Below are positions 17,979 through 27,444 of a DNA stretch of 64,000 bases, one piece after another. This DNA comes from an uncultured Saprospiraceae bacterium (lineage in GTDB: Bacteria > Bacteroidota > Bacteroidia > Chitinophagales > Saprospiraceae): the NCBI GenBank assembly GCA_937924805.1, contig CALDTZ010000004.1, forward strand, positions 89,369 through 153,368, read 5' to 3'. The first letter of the stretch is position 1, and every line of letters starts with the position of its first letter. Made by a program: the position numbers and the translations under genes. The notes below the pieces were generated by a model. It made no database searches. It saw only the letters and a list, made by a program, of their open reading frames with translations, and was not told the DNA's origin.

Positions 17979-19334
17979 ATGAAATACATCTTTTTTTTTG
18001 TTGCGATTGCAACGATAATGACAATCTCTTGTAATAAAGAATCACTGATTGGTTCTGATTTACTTAATGAAGATAATATTAATGTAAACTTCACAGATAC
18101 CCTTAAGTTAGGCTATAAAACATTGTACAGCGATAGTACTCGAACCTTTGCTACGGACGGTGTTGCTGTATCCTCGTTAGATAAGTTTACTTTAGGCAAA
18201 ATTGAAGATCCTGTTTTTGGAACAACGGAAACGAAGTTTTACGTTTGTCCTAATTTTAATTCTATACCTAACTTTAGAGATGGAATTTTAGATTCGATGG
18301 TTTTGGTCATTCCATTAGACACTTCTGTCAGGTATGGAGACTTAACAGCTACCCATGACGTCAAAATGTATCAGATGTCTGATTTAAATTTTGAATTAGA
18401 TATTAACAGTCGAATGGATACAATCTTTTCAAATCAAAGTTTTGATGTTGATTCTCCACCTATATCTGAAAAATCTGGAACCTTTACTGGATTGGATTCA
18501 ATAAGTGTATTTAACCCAATTGGAGATTCTACTGTCTTAGAAAGACCTCAATTAAGAATGCGATTAAATGACATGTTAGCAATGAGTATTTTTGATACTA
18601 ACTATGTAGAGACGGATTCCATTTTTCAATCAAACATTAAAGGGTTTATGCTGGAAAGTGAAACCGTAAATTCTTTTATTGGTTTACAAAATAGATCCGT
18701 AAGTGGAACGACAAGCGATGGCAAAATAAGAGTACATTATAGGGTTGATGAAGACCTTGATGGAACAATAGAAGATACTTCTGTTTATCAATTTAATTTA
18801 GCAATATTCAAACATGCAGAAATGATCCACGATTTTGCTGGGACTCCCGTTGAGCAAGCAATAAGTAGTGGTTCTGATAGTGAACTTTATATTCAAGGAA
18901 AAGTTGGTGTATATACAGAAGTTGATTTGACTCCAATCTTAGCATACGGAGATACTGGAATAAATTATGCAGAGTTAGAATTTCAAGTAAATGAAGACTT
19001 AAGTGGAGATTTAGATCTTTTTCCTCCAAATCAATTATTGCTTGCTAGATATAAAAATGACGAAGGAAATTATGAATTTGTAAAAGATATTCAACTTGGT
19101 GCATTTGGTGGTCAACTTGAAAGTATTATGGATGACAATACTGGATTAACTAAAATGGTGTATCGCATGAAGCTGTCCGCACATATTGTTGATTTATTAA
19201 ATCAACGGTTTTCATCACCTATCATCGAAATTTATCCTAATATCTCAACTGAAACTCCAAACCGAGTAGTACTTTATGGTACAAGTGGAGATGAAAAACG
19301 AGCGAAATTAAAAATAGTTACAACCAAACCTTAA
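17979..19334 (+). CDS. DUF4270 family lipoprotein
   Basis: A 451-residue lipoprotein: signal peptide KYIFFFVAIATIMTISC with the lipobox Cys at residue 18, then the DUF4270 start NKESLIGSDLL. The rest is rich in beta strands with many DSMVLVIPLD- and ISVFNPIGDS-type segments. The family is confined to Bacteroidota and has no established function that I know of. It starts 1 nt after the glycogen-synthase-like gene and 12 nt before glmS, an order I recognise as common in the phylum, which argues for an envelope role. Confidence 0.9.
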   Translation: MKYIFFFVAIATIMTISCNKESLIGSDLLNEDNINVNFTDTLKLGYKTLYSDSTRTFATDGVAVSSLDKFTLGKIEDPVFGTTETKFYVCPNFNSIPNFRDGILDSMVLVIPLDTSVRYGDLTATHDVKMYQMSDLNFELDINSRMDTIFSNQSFDVDSPPISEKSGTFTGLDSISVFNPIGDSTVLERPQLRMRLNDMLAMSIFDTNYVETDSIFQSNIKGFMLESETVNSFIGLQNRSVSGTTSDGKIRVHYRVDEDLDGTIEDTSVYQFNLAIFKHAEMIHDFAGTPVEQAISSGSDSELYIQGKVGVYTEVDLTPILAYGDTGINYAELEFQVNEDLSGDLDLFPPNQLLLARYKNDEGNYEFVKDIQLGAFGGQLESIMDDNTGLTKMVYRMKLSAHIVDLLNQRFSSPIIEIYPNISTETPNRVVLYGTSGDEKRAKLKIVTTKP

Positions 19335-19346
19335 AATAAAAGTTCA

Positions 19347-21185
19347 ATGTGTGGAATTGTCGCATATATTGGTGAGCAGGAAGCCTACCCAATCATAATT
19401 GAAGGGTTAAAAAGGTTAGAATACAGAGGCTATGATAGCGCTGGTATCACGTTACTAAATGGTAAACTTAATACCTATAAGAAAAAAGGTAAAGTCCTTG
19501 ATCTTGAAAATTTTGTAGCAGGAAAAGATATATCAGGAAATCAAGCAATGGGCCATACTCGATGGGCAACTCATGGTAAACCAAATGATATAAATGCACA
19601 CCCACAAGTTTCAAATAGTGGCCGTTTGGCACTAGTCCATAATGGGATCATTGAAAATTATAGCACATTACGATCGGCGTTAAAAAAATTAGGCTATACT
19701 TTTCATTCAGATACGGATACAGAAGTCTTAGTAAATTTAATAGAGGAAATACAAAAGTCAGAAAATTTACAACTCGAAGAGGCAGTAAGATTAGCGCTAC
19801 AAAAAGCAGTAGGTGCTTATGCAATTGTTGTTTTTGACGTTGAAGACCCTAATAAAATGGTTGGTGCTAGGAATTCATCTCCTCTGGTTTTTGGTATCGG
19901 AGATAACGAATTATTTTTAGCTTCAGATGCATCACCGATCGTGAAATATACGGATAAAGTCATTTATCTAGAAGACGGCGAAATTATTACGATTGGTCTT
20001 AATGGAAAGTATGAAATTCGAAGAATAGATAACACTGTATCTAATAATCCAGTTCAACAAATCGATTTGAAGATTGAAGAAATGGAAAAGGAAGGGTTTG
20101 AACATTTCATGCTTAAAGAGATCTACCAACAACCAATAACGATTGCGGAAACGATGCGTGGCCGTATAAACGCGGAAGAAGGATGGGCGAAGTTGGGTGG
20201 AATGGATCAGTATATGAATCGAATTCTTGCAGCTGATCGAATTATTCTAACAGCATGTGGTACTTCATGGCACGCTGCTTTGATAGCGGAATATTTGTTT
20301 GAAGAACTAGCTAGAATTCCGACAGAAGTTGAATATGCCTCGGAAATGAGGTATAGAAATCCGATTATAAAATCATCAGACTTAATTATCGCGTTATCTC
20401 AATCAGGAGAGACCGCGGATACTTTAGCTGCCATAAAGTTAGCAAAACAAAAAGGTGCCTTAATTTATGGTATTGTAAATGGTGTAGGTTCATCTATTGC
20501 AAGAGAAACGCACAGTGGATCATATATTCATGCTGGTCCAGAAATCGGTGTAGCATCGACAAAAGCATTTACAAGTCAATTGACTTTACTGAGTTTGATG
20601 GCGTTAATATTAGGTCACGAAAAAGGAATGATTCCAGAAGGGTATTATAGACAATTATTAGCAGAATTGGAATCTATTCCTGGAAAGGTTGCCAGAATTT
20701 TAGAGACAGACGATCATATAAGATATATTGCTAGTGAAATAAAAAATGCTAGCAATGCATTATATTTGGGGCGAGGCTTCAACTTCCCAGTAGCTTTAGA
20801 AGGAGCTTTGAAATTAAAAGAAATTTCATATATTCATGCCGAAGGATATCCTGCGGCAGAAATGAAACATGGGCCTATTGCCCTTATTGATATGTACATG
20901 CCTGTAGTTGTTATAGCTACAAATAAGAATTCTTATGACAAAGTTGTCAGTAATATAGAAGAAGTGAAAGCCAGAAAAGGAATGGTTATAGCTATCGTTA
21001 CTGAAGGAGATAAGAGGATAAGAGAAATAGCCGATTTCGTAATAGAAATCCCTATGACCGAAGATCCATTTACTCCGTTGTTATCAGCAATACCATTACA
21101 GCTTTTAGCGTACCATATAGCTTTAATGAGAGGATGCAATGTCGATCAACCAAGAAATTTAGCAAAATCAGTTACCGTTGAATAA
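19347..21185 (+). CDS. glmS: Glutamine--fructose-6-phosphate aminotransferase (isomerizing)
   Basis: 612 residues, the standard length. The N-terminal Ntn glutaminase begins MCGIVAYIGE, so Cys2 is the mature nucleophile; GYDSAGI, HTRWATHG and NGIIENY are present. Two SIS sugar-isomerase domains follow (ALSQSGETADTLAAIK near residue 350; LEGALKLKEISYIHAEG near 490) and the C-terminus is LAKSVTVE, carrying the conserved K and E. It makes glucosamine-6-phosphate, the first committed step to UDP-GlcNAc, which feeds MurA encoded two genes downstream. No glmS ribozyme-like element is seen: only 12 nt separate it from the upstream gene. Confidence 0.97.
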   Translation: MCGIVAYIGEQEAYPIIIEGLKRLEYRGYDSAGITLLNGKLNTYKKKGKVLDLENFVAGKDISGNQAMGHTRWATHGKPNDINAHPQVSNSGRLALVHNGIIENYSTLRSALKKLGYTFHSDTDTEVLVNLIEEIQKSENLQLEEAVRLALQKAVGAYAIVVFDVEDPNKMVGARNSSPLVFGIGDNELFLASDASPIVKYTDKVIYLEDGEIITIGLNGKYEIRRIDNTVSNNPVQQIDLKIEEMEKEGFEHFMLKEIYQQPITIAETMRGRINAEEGWAKLGGMDQYMNRILAADRIILTACGTSWHAALIAEYLFEELARIPTEVEYASEMRYRNPIIKSSDLIIALSQSGETADTLAAIKLAKQKGALIYGIVNGVGSSIARETHSGSYIHAGPEIGVASTKAFTSQLTLLSLMALILGHEKGMIPEGYYRQLLAELESIPGKVARILETDDHIRYIASEIKNASNALYLGRGFNFPVALEGALKLKEISYIHAEGYPAAEMKHGPIALIDMYMPVVVIATNKNSYDKVVSNIEEVKARKGMVIAIVTEGDKRIREIADFVIEIPMTEDPFTPLLSAIPLQLLAYHIALMRGCNVDQPRNLAKSVTVE

Positions 21186-21192
21186 ATTAAAC

Positions 21193-21885
21193 ATGGAATA
21201 CAATAGTCAGAAAGATCTTTTGATCATTTCTGAATATGGAAGGAATATTCAAAGTCTTATCAATCATGCTAAGACTATAGAAGACAAGGAAAAAAGACAA
21301 AAAACAGTGAATTCAATTGCAAATTTAATGACGCAAATGAATCCGCAACAAAAGAATCTACTCGAGTATAAAGACAAAATATGGAGACACATATTTAGCA
21401 TAGCTAAATATGAATTAGATGTCGAAACACCAACAGGGAAAATACCTTCCCCTGAAGATGAGCGATTATCTCCAGACCCACTAGAGTACCCAAAGAGGAA
21501 TAGTACCTTTCGGCACTATGGTAATATTTTGAAAAGCCTTGTTCAGAAAGCAATTTCAATGGAAGAAGGACCTAAACGAGACGCTTTTACCAAGATTATA
21601 GGTAGCTTCATGAAAATGGCTTATAAGAACTGGAATAGAGAGCACTATGTAAATGACGAAATAATAAAAGCAGATCTTAAAAAGATTTCAGATGGTAAAA
21701 TCTTAGTTGCAGATGATGTATCATTAGATAGTTTACTAAATTCAGTGAACCGAAAAAGTTATAGCCGTAACAAATCGAATAATCATAGATCAAATAACAG
21801 AGGTTCAAATAATAGATCAAATCACGGAAGATCGAATAGTAATAGATCGAATAATAACCGTAACAATAACAGGAAAAGAAGATAA
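21193..21885 (+). CDS. DUF4290 family protein with Asn/Arg/Ser-rich tail
   Basis: Start chosen at 21193 (MEYNSQKDLLIISEYGRNIQ), because family members begin MEYN; an upstream ATG at 21178 would overlap glmS. The 230-residue protein has a helical DUF4290 domain (residues ~1-175: QSLINHAKTIEDKEKRQ, MAYKNWNREHY). The last ~40 residues are a low-complexity tail of Asn, Ser, Arg and His, likely disordered and positively charged. Function is unknown; location between glmS and murA is characteristic of the phylum. The tail could bind RNA or another polyanion (inference). Confidence 0.88.
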   Translation: MEYNSQKDLLIISEYGRNIQSLINHAKTIEDKEKRQKTVNSIANLMTQMNPQQKNLLEYKDKIWRHIFSIAKYELDVETPTGKIPSPEDERLSPDPLEYPKRNSTFRHYGNILKSLVQKAISMEEGPKRDAFTKIIGSFMKMAYKNWNREHYVNDEIIKADLKKISDGKILVADDVSLDSLLNSVNRKSYSRNKSNNHRSNNRGSNNRSNHGRSNSNRSNNNRNNNRKRR

Positions 21886-21905
21886 CGTATTAAAAATTAA
21901 TTTAA

Positions 21906-21913
21906 TATCTTTG
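21906..21913 (+). promoter_or_regulatory. -7 element just before the murA-upstream terminator
   Basis: TATCTTTG at 21906-21913, directly followed by the terminator hairpin. The -33 TTG is missing, so promoter activity for murA is uncertain. Confidence 0.35.
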
Positions 21914-21915
21914 GA

Positions 21916-21941
21916 GGGGCGAAATATTTCGCCCCTTTTTT
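21916..21941 (+). terminator. intrinsic terminator between DUF4290 and murA
   Basis: A 20-base perfect palindrome (21916-21935, GGGGCGAAAT then its complement) followed by six T. It ends the 17.1-21.9 kb transcript and lies immediately downstream of a -7-like element. Confidence 0.85.
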
Positions 21942-21953
21942 ATTTTACACATT

Positions 21954-23276
21954 ATGACAGAATCAGGATCTCAATCTTTTTTAGTTGAAGGTAAAGCAAC
22001 ATTAAACGGTGTTATAACACCCCAAGGTGCTAAAAATGAAGCCTTACAAATTATTTCAGCTATTATGCTTACCGAAGAAAAGGTGACTATCCATAATATT
22101 CCTGATATTTTAGATATTCAGCGACTTATTAGTTTATTGGATGGACTTGGTGTCGTTGTTGAAAGACATAATACGAATGATTTTTCATTTACAGCTAAAG
22201 ATATTGATCTAAACTATTTAGGGTCCCAAGAATATCAAAAAGAAGCACAAAAAATTAGAGGTTCAGTAATGTTACTTGGGCCGATGCTTGCAAGATTTGG
22301 TAAAGCATTTTTACCAAAACCAGGTGGGGATAAAATAGGACGAAGAAGAATGGATACCCACTTTATAGGTTTTCAAGCATTAGGTGCTGATTTCGAATAT
22401 AATGCAAAAGAAGATAAATACTATCTAAAGGGAGATAACCTTAAAGGTACTTTTATTCATATGGAAGAAATTTCTGTAACAGGTACAGCAAATGTGCTTA
22501 TGGCGGCTGTATTAGCAGAAGGAACAACCAAAATTTATAATGCAGCGTGTGAGCCATATTTGCAACAATTATGTTCACTTTTAAATGGAATGGGAGCCAA
22601 AATTAGCGGGGTCGGTTCCAATTTACTAACCATCGAAGGTGTCGATAAACTCGGAGGAACCACGCATCGAGTATTACCCGATATGATTGAAATTGGAAGT
22701 TTTATAGGATTGGCTGCGATGACTCAATCTGATATTACCATTCAGAATGCACGAGTCGATATGTTGGGAATTATTCCTAAAACTTTTGAAAAATTAGGAA
22801 TAAAACTCAATATTAAAGACGATAATATTCATATTCCAGCTCAAGACAGCTATGAAATACAAAACTTTATTGACGGGTCTATATTAACGGTATACGATGC
22901 GCCATGGCCTGGATTTACACCTGATTTAATTAGTATTCTTTTAGTTACAGCGATTCAAGCAAAAGGTAGCGTACTAATTCATCAAAAGATGTTTGAATCT
23001 AGATTGTTTTTTGTTGATAAATTGATCGATATGGGTGCACAAATTATATTATGTGATCCACATCGTGCAACTGTAATCGGATTGGACAGGAAATATCCAC
23101 TGAGAGGTATTAAAATGAGTTCACCTGATATTAGAGCAGGCGTTTCATTACTCATAGCAGCACTATCAGCTACAGGTAATTCAGTAATTGATAATATAGC
23201 GCAGATCGATCGAGGATATCAAGATATTGATGGGAGACTTAATGCCTTAGGTGCTAATATTAAGCGAATTAATTAA
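21954..23276 (+). CDS. murA: UDP-N-acetylglucosamine 1-carboxyvinyltransferase (MurA), Asp-for-Cys active site
   Basis: A 440-residue EPSP-synthase-fold enzyme adding enolpyruvate to UDP-GlcNAc, the first committed peptidoglycan step. Typical motifs are PQGAKNEALQII near residue 23, LPGGxxIG-type loop LPKPGGDKIGRRRMDTH at 120-136, and RAGVSLLIAALSA near the C-terminus. The catalytic-loop residue that is Cys in E. coli (Cys115) is Asp here: D126, codon GAT at 22329-22331. The Cys-to-Asp change keeps activity but prevents alkylation by fosfomycin in characterised MurA enzymes, so intrinsic resistance is expected. Convergent with the polyprenyl synthase gene, with no gap. Confidence 0.96.
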   Translation: MTESGSQSFLVEGKATLNGVITPQGAKNEALQIISAIMLTEEKVTIHNIPDILDIQRLISLLDGLGVVVERHNTNDFSFTAKDIDLNYLGSQEYQKEAQKIRGSVMLLGPMLARFGKAFLPKPGGDKIGRRRMDTHFIGFQALGADFEYNAKEDKYYLKGDNLKGTFIHMEEISVTGTANVLMAAVLAEGTTKIYNAACEPYLQQLCSLLNGMGAKISGVGSNLLTIEGVDKLGGTTHRVLPDMIEIGSFIGLAAMTQSDITIQNARVDMLGIIPKTFEKLGIKLNIKDDNIHIPAQDSYEIQNFIDGSILTVYDAPWPGFTPDLISILLVTAIQAKGSVLIHQKMFESRLFFVDKLIDMGAQIILCDPHRATVIGLDRKYPLRGIKMSSPDIRAGVSLLIAALSATGNSVIDNIAQIDRGYQDIDGRLNALGANIKRIN

Positions 23277-24251
23277 TTACTTTTTACGAGTAATTACAAA
23301 ATCTATTAATTTTTTTAAAGATTGTTTCGCGTCTGATTCAGGAAAATCATCCAATAAAGTCAAAGCCTTAGTATAATATTTTTGCATTACTTTTTCAGTG
23401 TATTCTATCCCGCCAGATTGTTTTACAATAGAAATGATTTCTTTTACTTTATTAGAATCTTCACTATGTCTTTTAATTGTGTTGATGATTTGCTTTTTTT
23501 CTTTGGATGAAATATTATTTAAAGTATAAATCAAAGGAAGGGTCATTTTTTTCTCTTTGATATCTATTCCTCGAGGTTTACCAATTCCATCGTCACCATA
23601 ATCAAATAAATCATCTTTAATTTGGAAAGCCATACCTATCGTTTCTCCAAGTTCCCACATTTTTTTTTGAATGGCAATATCATCTGTACTTGATGCAGCA
23701 CCTGCCATACATGAAGCAGCCATTAGACTTGCTGTTTTGCCCTTGATAATTTCATAATAGATGTTTTCATCTATATCAAGTTTTCTAGCTTTTTCAATTT
23801 GTAAAAGCTCACCTTCACTCATGTTTTTAACTGCTTTCGAAATAATTTTCAATAAATCAAAATGATCATTGTCTAAAGCAAGTAGGAAACCACTTGAAAG
23901 CATAAAATCGCCAACGAGAACCGCAATTTTATTTTTCCAAAGAGCATTTATAGAGAAGAAACCTCTTCGTTGAAAAGAATCATCTACTACATCATCATGA
24001 ACGAGTGTTGCTGTATGTAATAGTTCGATGAGGGAGGCTGCAATATGCGTTTTTGAATTAACGTCTCCACAAAGTTTAGAGGCAAGAAAAACAAAAATGG
24101 GTCTTATTTGCTTTCCTTTTCTCTTGACAATATAATACGTGATCTTGTCAAGGAGTGGAACAGAAGATTGCATACTATCTCGAAAGTGTTTTTCAAAATA
24201 TTTGAGTTCTTCTAGTATTGGAGATTTAATCTCATTTAATGTATTTGACAT
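23277..24251 (-). CDS. Polyprenyl (long-chain) diphosphate synthase
   Basis: 324 residues of the trans-isoprenyl synthase family. The first Asp-rich motif is DDVVDD (residues 86-91) and the second is DDLFDYGDD near 216; RPIFVFLASKL and KGKQIRP form the usual IPP-binding basic site. The residues 4-5 positions before the first Asp are small (Ala81, Thr82), which in this family favours long C35-C40 products. Inference: it makes the menaquinone side chain or a comparable prenyl chain. The carotenoid genes at 61.5 kb need a C20 synthase, which is not obviously this enzyme. Confidence 0.93.
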   Translation of the reverse strand: MSNTLNEIKSPILEELKYFEKHFRDSMQSSVPLLDKITYYIVKRKGKQIRPIFVFLASKLCGDVNSKTHIAASLIELLHTATLVHDDVVDDSFQRRGFFSINALWKNKIAVLVGDFMLSSGFLLALDNDHFDLLKIISKAVKNMSEGELLQIEKARKLDIDENIYYEIIKGKTASLMAASCMAGAASSTDDIAIQKKMWELGETIGMAFQIKDDLFDYGDDGIGKPRGIDIKEKKMTLPLIYTLNNISSKEKKQIINTIKRHSEDSNKVKEIISIVKQSGGIEYTEKVMQKYYTKALTLLDDFPESDAKQSLKKLIDFVITRKK

Positions 24252-24386
24252 ATGCCATTTCTAACAGCTGTAAATGTACAACTCTAATTTATAAACAAGC
24301 TAAACTCGTTATTGTTTGTCTTCTCTACTATCTTTTATACTAAGCTTCGAAATATTTTATACTTTTATATTTCAATGTGAAAATCT

Positions 24387-25385
24387 ATGATTTTCTTATT
24401 TAGAAGAAATTTATTCTTGAATAGTTTGTTGCTATTACCTTACGTTATTTTGTTAAGGTCTTACAGCTTTGCCCATGAAGTGCAAAACGAAAGTTTAAAT
24501 GTCGAATGCGGAAACATAATTTCAAATAGTTTCATTTCTTTTTTGCAAAGTAATGCTTGGTTAGAGCCTGTTTTTACATCGCTCTTAATTTTTTTTCATG
24601 CTATCCTGATCAATAGAGTCGTCATCAAGCATAGGATAACCAAAGAATTAACCCTTATACCAGGGATGATTTATATATTGCTTGTTTCGTTTTATCCAAG
24701 CTCATTGTCTCTTCACCCCATATTATTGGCTAATACCTTTTTTCTTTTGGCCATCACACAAATGTTTAATTTATACAAGTTATATAATCCATCGCCAACC
24801 CTCGTATTGTCTGGTTTCTTCGCTGCTATGGCTTCTTTGTTTTATTTTCCGTATATATTGGTAGTTTTTTTTGGAATCTATATAATATACATTTTAAGAT
24901 CAATAAGTATTTTAGAAATACTACAAATGATTGGAGGCGCATTAGCCGTATACATTTTGGTATTTACAGCTATGTATTATTTTGATTATCACGAAATTTT
25001 TTATTTCAAAGAATGGTTTACTAATTTCTCATTACCAACGAAGTTTTTTACGATATCTGGTATTCAATATATTTGGGTTGGGCTTATATTGTTACTCAAT
25101 CTGTTTTTTATTTTTAATTATACTTCTTTCGTAAAGAAAAAGAGTTTAGCATCAAGAAAGAAAATCGATACCTTATATTTTTGGCAAGCAGCATCTATTG
25201 TATCCTTATTTTTGATCTGTGATATAACCTTATCTCACATTTTAATCTTAAGTATACCTTTTTGTATTTTCTTTGCCATTCAATTATTGAAAAATAGATC
25301 TTTGTTATTCTTTGAGTTACTACATATCGTACTTCTATTTTTTATAATAAACGAGCAATATAATTTTTACAACTTTAATTTTTAA
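24387..25385 (+). CDS. DUF6427-like polytopic membrane protein
   Basis: 332 residues with about nine hydrophobic helices from the N-terminus (LFLNSLLLLPYVILL) to the end (LLHIVLLFFIIN). The length and aromatic-rich helices (MASLFYFPYILVVFFGIYII) fit the Bacteroidota DUF6427 family, but there is no diagnostic catalytic motif and this assignment is from memory of the family. It ends 3 nt before purQ and is likely co-transcribed with it. Transport or envelope assembly is possible; function unknown. Confidence 0.72.
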   Translation: MIFLFRRNLFLNSLLLLPYVILLRSYSFAHEVQNESLNVECGNIISNSFISFLQSNAWLEPVFTSLLIFFHAILINRVVIKHRITKELTLIPGMIYILLVSFYPSSLSLHPILLANTFFLLAITQMFNLYKLYNPSPTLVLSGFFAAMASLFYFPYILVVFFGIYIIYILRSISILEILQMIGGALAVYILVFTAMYYFDYHEIFYFKEWFTNFSLPTKFFTISGIQYIWVGLILLLNLFFIFNYTSFVKKKSLASRKKIDTLYFWQAASIVSLFLICDITLSHILILSIPFCIFFAIQLLKNRSLLFFELLHIVLLFFIINEQYNFYNFNF

Positions 25386-25388
25386 TTT

Positions 25389-26087
25389 ATGAATTTTGGT
25401 GTCCTAGTATTTCCCGGTTCAAATTGCGATGACGATATGATGCATGTTTTAGGCGATGTAATGAATTGCAATGTCCAAAAAATATGGCATAAAGAATCAT
25501 CGCTTGATAAGTATGGTAAATTGGATTGTATTGTTATTCCCGGTGGTTTTAGCTACGGTGATTACTTAAGATCTGGAGCAATAGCTCGTTATTCTCCAAT
25601 CATGAAGGCTGTTACTCAGTTTGCAAATAACGGTGGATATGTGCTCGGAATTTGCAATGGTTTTCAAGTGCTTACAGAAGCTCAATTATTACCTGGCGCT
25701 TTGCTTCGGAATGAAAAACAGAAATTCATTTGCAAAAATATTTATTTAAAGAATGAAACTGAAAATTCAGCACTTACTAGCGAGATAAAGAAAGGTGATG
25801 TACTGAAAATTCCAATTGCACATGCAGATGGACGGTATTTTATCAACGCTGAAGGTCACCAAAAATTGGTTGATAATGATCAAATTCTCTTTTCTTATTG
25901 TGATGATAAAGGGAATAAAACACCAGACTCGAATATCAACGGATCGATAAACCATATTGCAGGTATATGTAATGAAAGCCGAAATGTATTTGGTATGATG
26001 CCCCATCCAGAAAGAGCTTCTGAATCGTTGTTAGGCAATATCGATGGCAGAGCAATGTTTGAATCATTAATCAAAAACATGAATTAG
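25389..26087 (+). CDS. purQ: Phosphoribosylformylglycinamidine synthase subunit PurQ
   Basis: A 232-residue class I glutamine amidotransferase. GVLVFPGSNCDDD at the start, the nucleophile Cys in GICNGFQVLTE near residue 86, and the His-Glu pair in MPHPERASE near the C-terminus form the triad. It supplies ammonia to PurL in purine synthesis. A separate PurQ implies the small-PurL, PurS-containing arrangement in this organism, although PurL and PurS are not in the window. The 3' end overlaps the convergent MBL gene by 4 nt. Confidence 0.95.
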   Translation: MNFGVLVFPGSNCDDDMMHVLGDVMNCNVQKIWHKESSLDKYGKLDCIVIPGGFSYGDYLRSGAIARYSPIMKAVTQFANNGGYVLGICNGFQVLTEAQLLPGALLRNEKQKFICKNIYLKNETENSALTSEIKKGDVLKIPIAHADGRYFINAEGHQKLVDNDQILFSYCDDKGNKTPDSNINGSINHIAGICNESRNVFGMMPHPERASESLLGNIDGRAMFESLIKNMN

Positions 26088-26929
26088 GATGAAAGGGTAG
26101 TTGTATGATCTATTTCCTTTAGTTCTTTTGTTATCAATGCCACATTTTTTTGATGAAAGGATGTCATTATATTTGGAAAATCATATGCCTGCAAGAATAC
26201 ACCCAAATCAAATTCTTTTCCGTCGGCAATACAACTTCGAAGATCTCTAATATATTGATAAGAACTTTCTATTCTATTTTTCATTTCTTGAATATCATTT
26301 GTACAATCCCCATGTCCAGTTACTAATAAGTCTACTTTTTCATTTTTTATGATAGCTTGAATAGTAGCAAGTGTTTGTTCATATAACGAAGAACTGTAGT
26401 ATATATAGGGAAACTCTATATTGCTTAAATAATCTCCTACAATCAAAACTTTGTGTTCTTTGAAATAACTTATAAGCCCATCAAAATTATGTCCCTGCGC
26501 TTGATAAAAAATGGTTGTAAAGCTATTTAAATCTTTGCTTATTGCATGACCACTTATCGGAAGATCTATAGTGGGATAAACAATTGGATAAGATCTCTTG
26601 ATATAATATTGATCATCAAATTGATTTATTTGTTTTACAACAGCAGATTTCTGTGGATTATCTACAAAATTTTGGGAAGCTATGGTTGAAAAAGAGATAA
26701 ATGGACCATAACCGATAATATGATCATAATCGGAATGGGTGAAGAATAGAAATTTTTTCTTAGCTGAATAGTTTGTTCGAATAAAATGATCAATGAATTG
26801 AACTTCATTTGGAAGCCAATTAGGATCAACCAGAAAAATAGCATCTACTCCAATTAATATTGAACAAGTTGTTCTAAATAATTGACTTTCAAAAATGATG
26901 ATTTTATCATTTTGAAATTGAATCTTCAT
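26084..26929 (-). CDS. MBL-fold metallo-hydrolase with HxDxDH motif
   Basis: The frame is open from 26971; the ATG at 26929 (MKIQFQNDKIIIF) is the likelier start, giving 281 residues. The metallo-beta-lactamase motif reads THSDYDHIIG at residues 64-73: H65, D67, D69, H70, so the second His of the usual HxHxDH is Asp. Further metal ligands are plausible in GHNFDGLISYF, VLIVGDYLS and VTGHGD. The protein is a soluble hydrolase; the substrate is unknown. It is convergent with purQ and unrelated to its neighbours in operon structure. Confidence 0.85.
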   Translation of the reverse strand: MKIQFQNDKIIIFESQLFRTTCSILIGVDAIFLVDPNWLPNEVQFIDHFIRTNYSAKKKFLFFTHSDYDHIIGYGPFISFSTIASQNFVDNPQKSAVVKQINQFDDQYYIKRSYPIVYPTIDLPISGHAISKDLNSFTTIFYQAQGHNFDGLISYFKEHKVLIVGDYLSNIEFPYIYYSSSLYEQTLATIQAIIKNEKVDLLVTGHGDCTNDIQEMKNRIESSYQYIRDLRSCIADGKEFDLGVFLQAYDFPNIMTSFHQKNVALITKELKEIDHTTTLSS

Positions 26930-27002
26930 ATAAGTTTGAATTTGATTAACGAAGGTATATTTCCCTTTCAAAGTAGTATAAGATTACGGAATCGTAATAA
27001 TT

Positions 27003-27010
27003 TACTTTTG
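27003..27010 (+). promoter_or_regulatory. -7 element for the DUF1801 gene
   Basis: TACTTTTG 55 bp before the ATG at 27065; no matching -33 element. A purine-rich AAGGAGAAG stretch lies about 15 bp before the start. Confidence 0.3.
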
Positions 27011-27064
27011 TTATATCTTGAAATTAATTATTAAATTGAAGGAGAAGCTCAAAACTTGTAAAAG

Positions 27065-27418
27065 ATGAACGATAAAATTTCTATCTATATTTCTAACGCA
27101 TCAGATGTTACGCAGCCTATTATATCAAAACTAAGGTCAGTGATTGTAGCTACGATACCAGATATTGAAGAAAACATTAAATGGAATGCACCCATTTTTG
27201 AGAAAAGCGGTCAATCAATATGCTCGATTATGGCTTTCAAAAAACATGTGAATTTTATTTTTCAACATGGAAAAGAATTGGTTGATCAAACAAATATTTT
27301 GGTCGATATTGGAGCTAAGTCAAAAATGAAAGGAATCAAAAACATTACATCCCTTGATGATTTGCCACCTGTAGAAGTTTTACAGAATTTACTACTACAA
27401 GCAATTAAACGTATATGA
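27065..27418 (+). CDS. DUF1801 (YdhG-like) family protein
   Basis: A 117-residue small alpha/beta protein. The DUF1801 core is recognisable as IKWNAPIFEKSGQSICSIMAFKKHVNFIFQHG (read in two parts at residues 39-58 and 59-70), with LPPVEVLQNLLLQAI at the end. No enzymatic motif is apparent, and the family has no assigned function that I know of. It is flanked by convergent or divergent genes and is probably monocistronic. Confidence 0.85.
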   Translation: MNDKISIYISNASDVTQPIISKLRSVIVATIPDIEENIKWNAPIFEKSGQSICSIMAFKKHVNFIFQHGKELVDQTNILVDIGAKSKMKGIKNITSLDDLPPVEVLQNLLLQAIKRI

Positions 27419-27444
27419 TTATATAACGTTTAGCGTCACTGTAA

